From NCBI GenBank assembly GCA_007121115.1, contig SKMI01000184.1, positions 1 through 7,924 on the forward strand: a stretch of 7,924 nucleotides of DNA, given 5' to 3'. Each line of letters begins with the position of its first letter. The stretch's first letter is position 1. Below are positions 6,828 to 7,924 of the stretch, piece by piece. Position numbers and translations under genes: made by a program. The notes below the pieces were generated by a model. It saw only the letters and a program-made list of their open reading frames with translations. It made no database searches and was not told the DNA's origin. This DNA is from Paracoccaceae bacterium. Lineage in GTDB: Bacteria; Pseudomonadota; Alphaproteobacteria; Rhodobacterales; Rhodobacteraceae.

Positions 6828-7924
6828 TCACTCCTCGAACCACCAGACTTCAGGCTGGAAGCCCAGCCAGTCGCCATACATCGGCAGCCGTTCGGGGAAA
6901 TGCAGCCGTGCGTCATGGGCCAGTCGCGAGACCGGTGAGAACCACAGCGGCACGGCGAAACGCTCGGCCATCAGCACCCGGTCCAGCGCCTGCGCGGCGG
7001 CGCGGAAGTCGTCCTGCCCCTCGGCGGTCAGCAGCCCCTCGATCAGCGCGTCGATGGCCGGGCTCTGCGCGCCCATGATGTTGCGGCTGCCCGGCATCTC
7101 GGCGGCTTCGGAGCCCCAGTAGAGCCACTGCTCGTTACCCGGGCTCAGCGACATGGCGCGCACCATATGCGTCATGTCGAAATCGAAATCGTTCACCCGC
7201 TCGGTATACTGCGCGCTGTCCACGCTGGCGGTGTCCACCCGGATGCCCAGCCGACGCAGCGATTCGACATAGATATCCACGATCGCGCGCATCTCGGACG
7301 CCCCCTGCCGCAGCAGGATGGTGAATTCGAATGCCCGCCCGTCGCCGTTGCGCAGCACGCCCCCGTCATCGGGCTCCCACCCGGCCTCGGCCAGAAGGGC
7401 GGCGGCGGCACCCATGTTGGCACGGTTGGCAACCGAGCCGTCCGATTCGGGCAGGGAATAACCCTCGACCGCGCCGGGCAGCAGGTCCGCGCGCCAGGGC
7501 TCCAGCAGTTCCGCCACGCGCCCCTCGGCCGGGCCGTGGTCCATCCCCAGCACCGAATTCGAGAAATACGAGGTGATGCGCGGGTCCACCCCGCCGGTGA
7601 TGGTCTGGGCCACGTACTCGAAGTTGAAGGCATGGATCAGCGCCTCGCGCACCCGCCAGTCGCTGAATTTGTCGCGCCGGGTGTTGAACACCAGCCCGGT
7701 CATCCCCGAGGGACGCTGATGCGCGATCTCGGACTTCACCACCTCGCCCGCGGCCATGCGCGGGAAGTCGTAGCTGTCCTCCCAGCGCGCGGCATTGCCT
7801 TCGCGCCAGGACATGATCTCGCCCGCCTTGAACTGTTCGAACACCACCGCCGCGTCGCCGAAGTATTCGTAGCGCACCTCGTCGAAATTGTGCTGCCCGG
7901 CATAGAAGTTCAGGTCACGCCCCC
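6828..7924 (-). CDS. ABC transporter substrate-binding protein, family 5 (peptide, YejA-like), 3' part
   Basis: The frame is open to the right edge with no stop, so about 364 C-terminal residues are present and the N-terminus with its signal peptide lies outside. The GTG at 7877 is an internal Val codon (context FDEVRYEYF), not a start. The sequence matches family 5 extracellular solute-binding proteins, periplasmic receptors that deliver peptides to an ABC importer. Seen are NFDEVRYEYFGDAAVVFEQF followed by KAGEI; the conserved RPSGMTGLVFNTRRDKFSDW with VREAL; the central LLAEAGW segment; and a C-terminal lobe ending in PLWFSP and WLGFQPEVWWFEE. The RYEYF...FEQFKAGE region and the W-rich C-terminus resemble YejA, the binding protein of the Yej (microcin C/oligopeptide) importer. 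Permease and ATPase genes are not in the window; they would usually lie next to it, and none follows downstream, where uvrA begins. Peptide specificity is inferred from the family only. Confidence 0.88.
   Translation of the reverse strand, partial: GRDLNFYAGQHNFDEVRYEYFGDAAVVFEQFKAGEIMSWREGNAARWEDSYDFPRMAAGEVVKSEIAHQRPSGMTGLVFNTRRDKFSDWRVREALIHAFNFEYVAQTITGGVDPRITSYFSNSVLGMDHGPAEGRVAELLEPWRADLLPGAVEGYSLPESDGSVANRANMGAAAALLAEAGWEPDDGGVLRNGDGRAFEFTILLRQGASEMRAIVDIYVESLRRLGIRVDTASVDSAQYTERVNDFDFDMTHMVRAMSLSPGNEQWLYWGSEAAEMPGSRNIMGAQSPAIDALIEGLLTAEGQDDFRAAAQALDRVLMAERFAVPLWFSPVSRLAHDARLHFPERLPMYGDWLGFQPEVWWFEE

Overview
The window looks like chromosomal DNA of an alphaproteobacterium, most likely in the Rhodobacterales/Rhodobacteraceae. 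The protein-coding DNA is mostly G+C rich. The encoded RpoD tail, UvrA, HlyU-domain protein and Tat-exported phosphatase read like that group, and a GTTC-N7-GTTC-like SOS box lies before uvrA. The assignment rests on recalled family resemblance; no search was run.

Layout, plus strand, 1-1561: the last 40 codons of rpoD (housekeeping sigma factor); an unrecognised 173-aa ORF of only about 50% G+C whose GTG start overlaps the rpoD stop; a complete yefM-yoeB toxin-antitoxin pair with its own operator/promoter; and a small HlyU-domain protein. Minus strand, 1698-7924: a Tat-exported UshA-type 5'-nucleotidase/metallophosphatase, the complete uvrA, and the 3' part of a family 5 (peptide, YejA-like) ABC-transporter binding protein that runs off the right edge. 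The two blocks converge at about 1562-1697.

How the parts work together: YefM-YoeB is a self-contained autoregulated module, with two GTAC-centred operator motifs 12 bp apart on its putative -10 element. The nucleotidase probably belongs to the phosphate-starvation response, because a good PHO-box-like direct repeat lies about 85 bases upstream. uvrA is a stand-alone nucleotide-excision-repair gene under probable LexA control. The binding-protein gene ends in a 332-base spacer rich in GC hairpins.

The most unusual signal is a 47-base imperfect repeat (41/47 identical, first 24 exact). One copy is the 3' end of the yoeB coding sequence. The other lies between the convergent genes, where on the minus strand it reads as an intrinsic terminator for the nucleotidase gene. 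Both copies fold into the same 11-bp stem with a 7-base loop. One base pair differs by a compensatory double change and another goes from G-U to A-U. This suggests either a terminator derived from a toxin-gene tail or a toxin gene whose tail doubles as a terminator-like hairpin.
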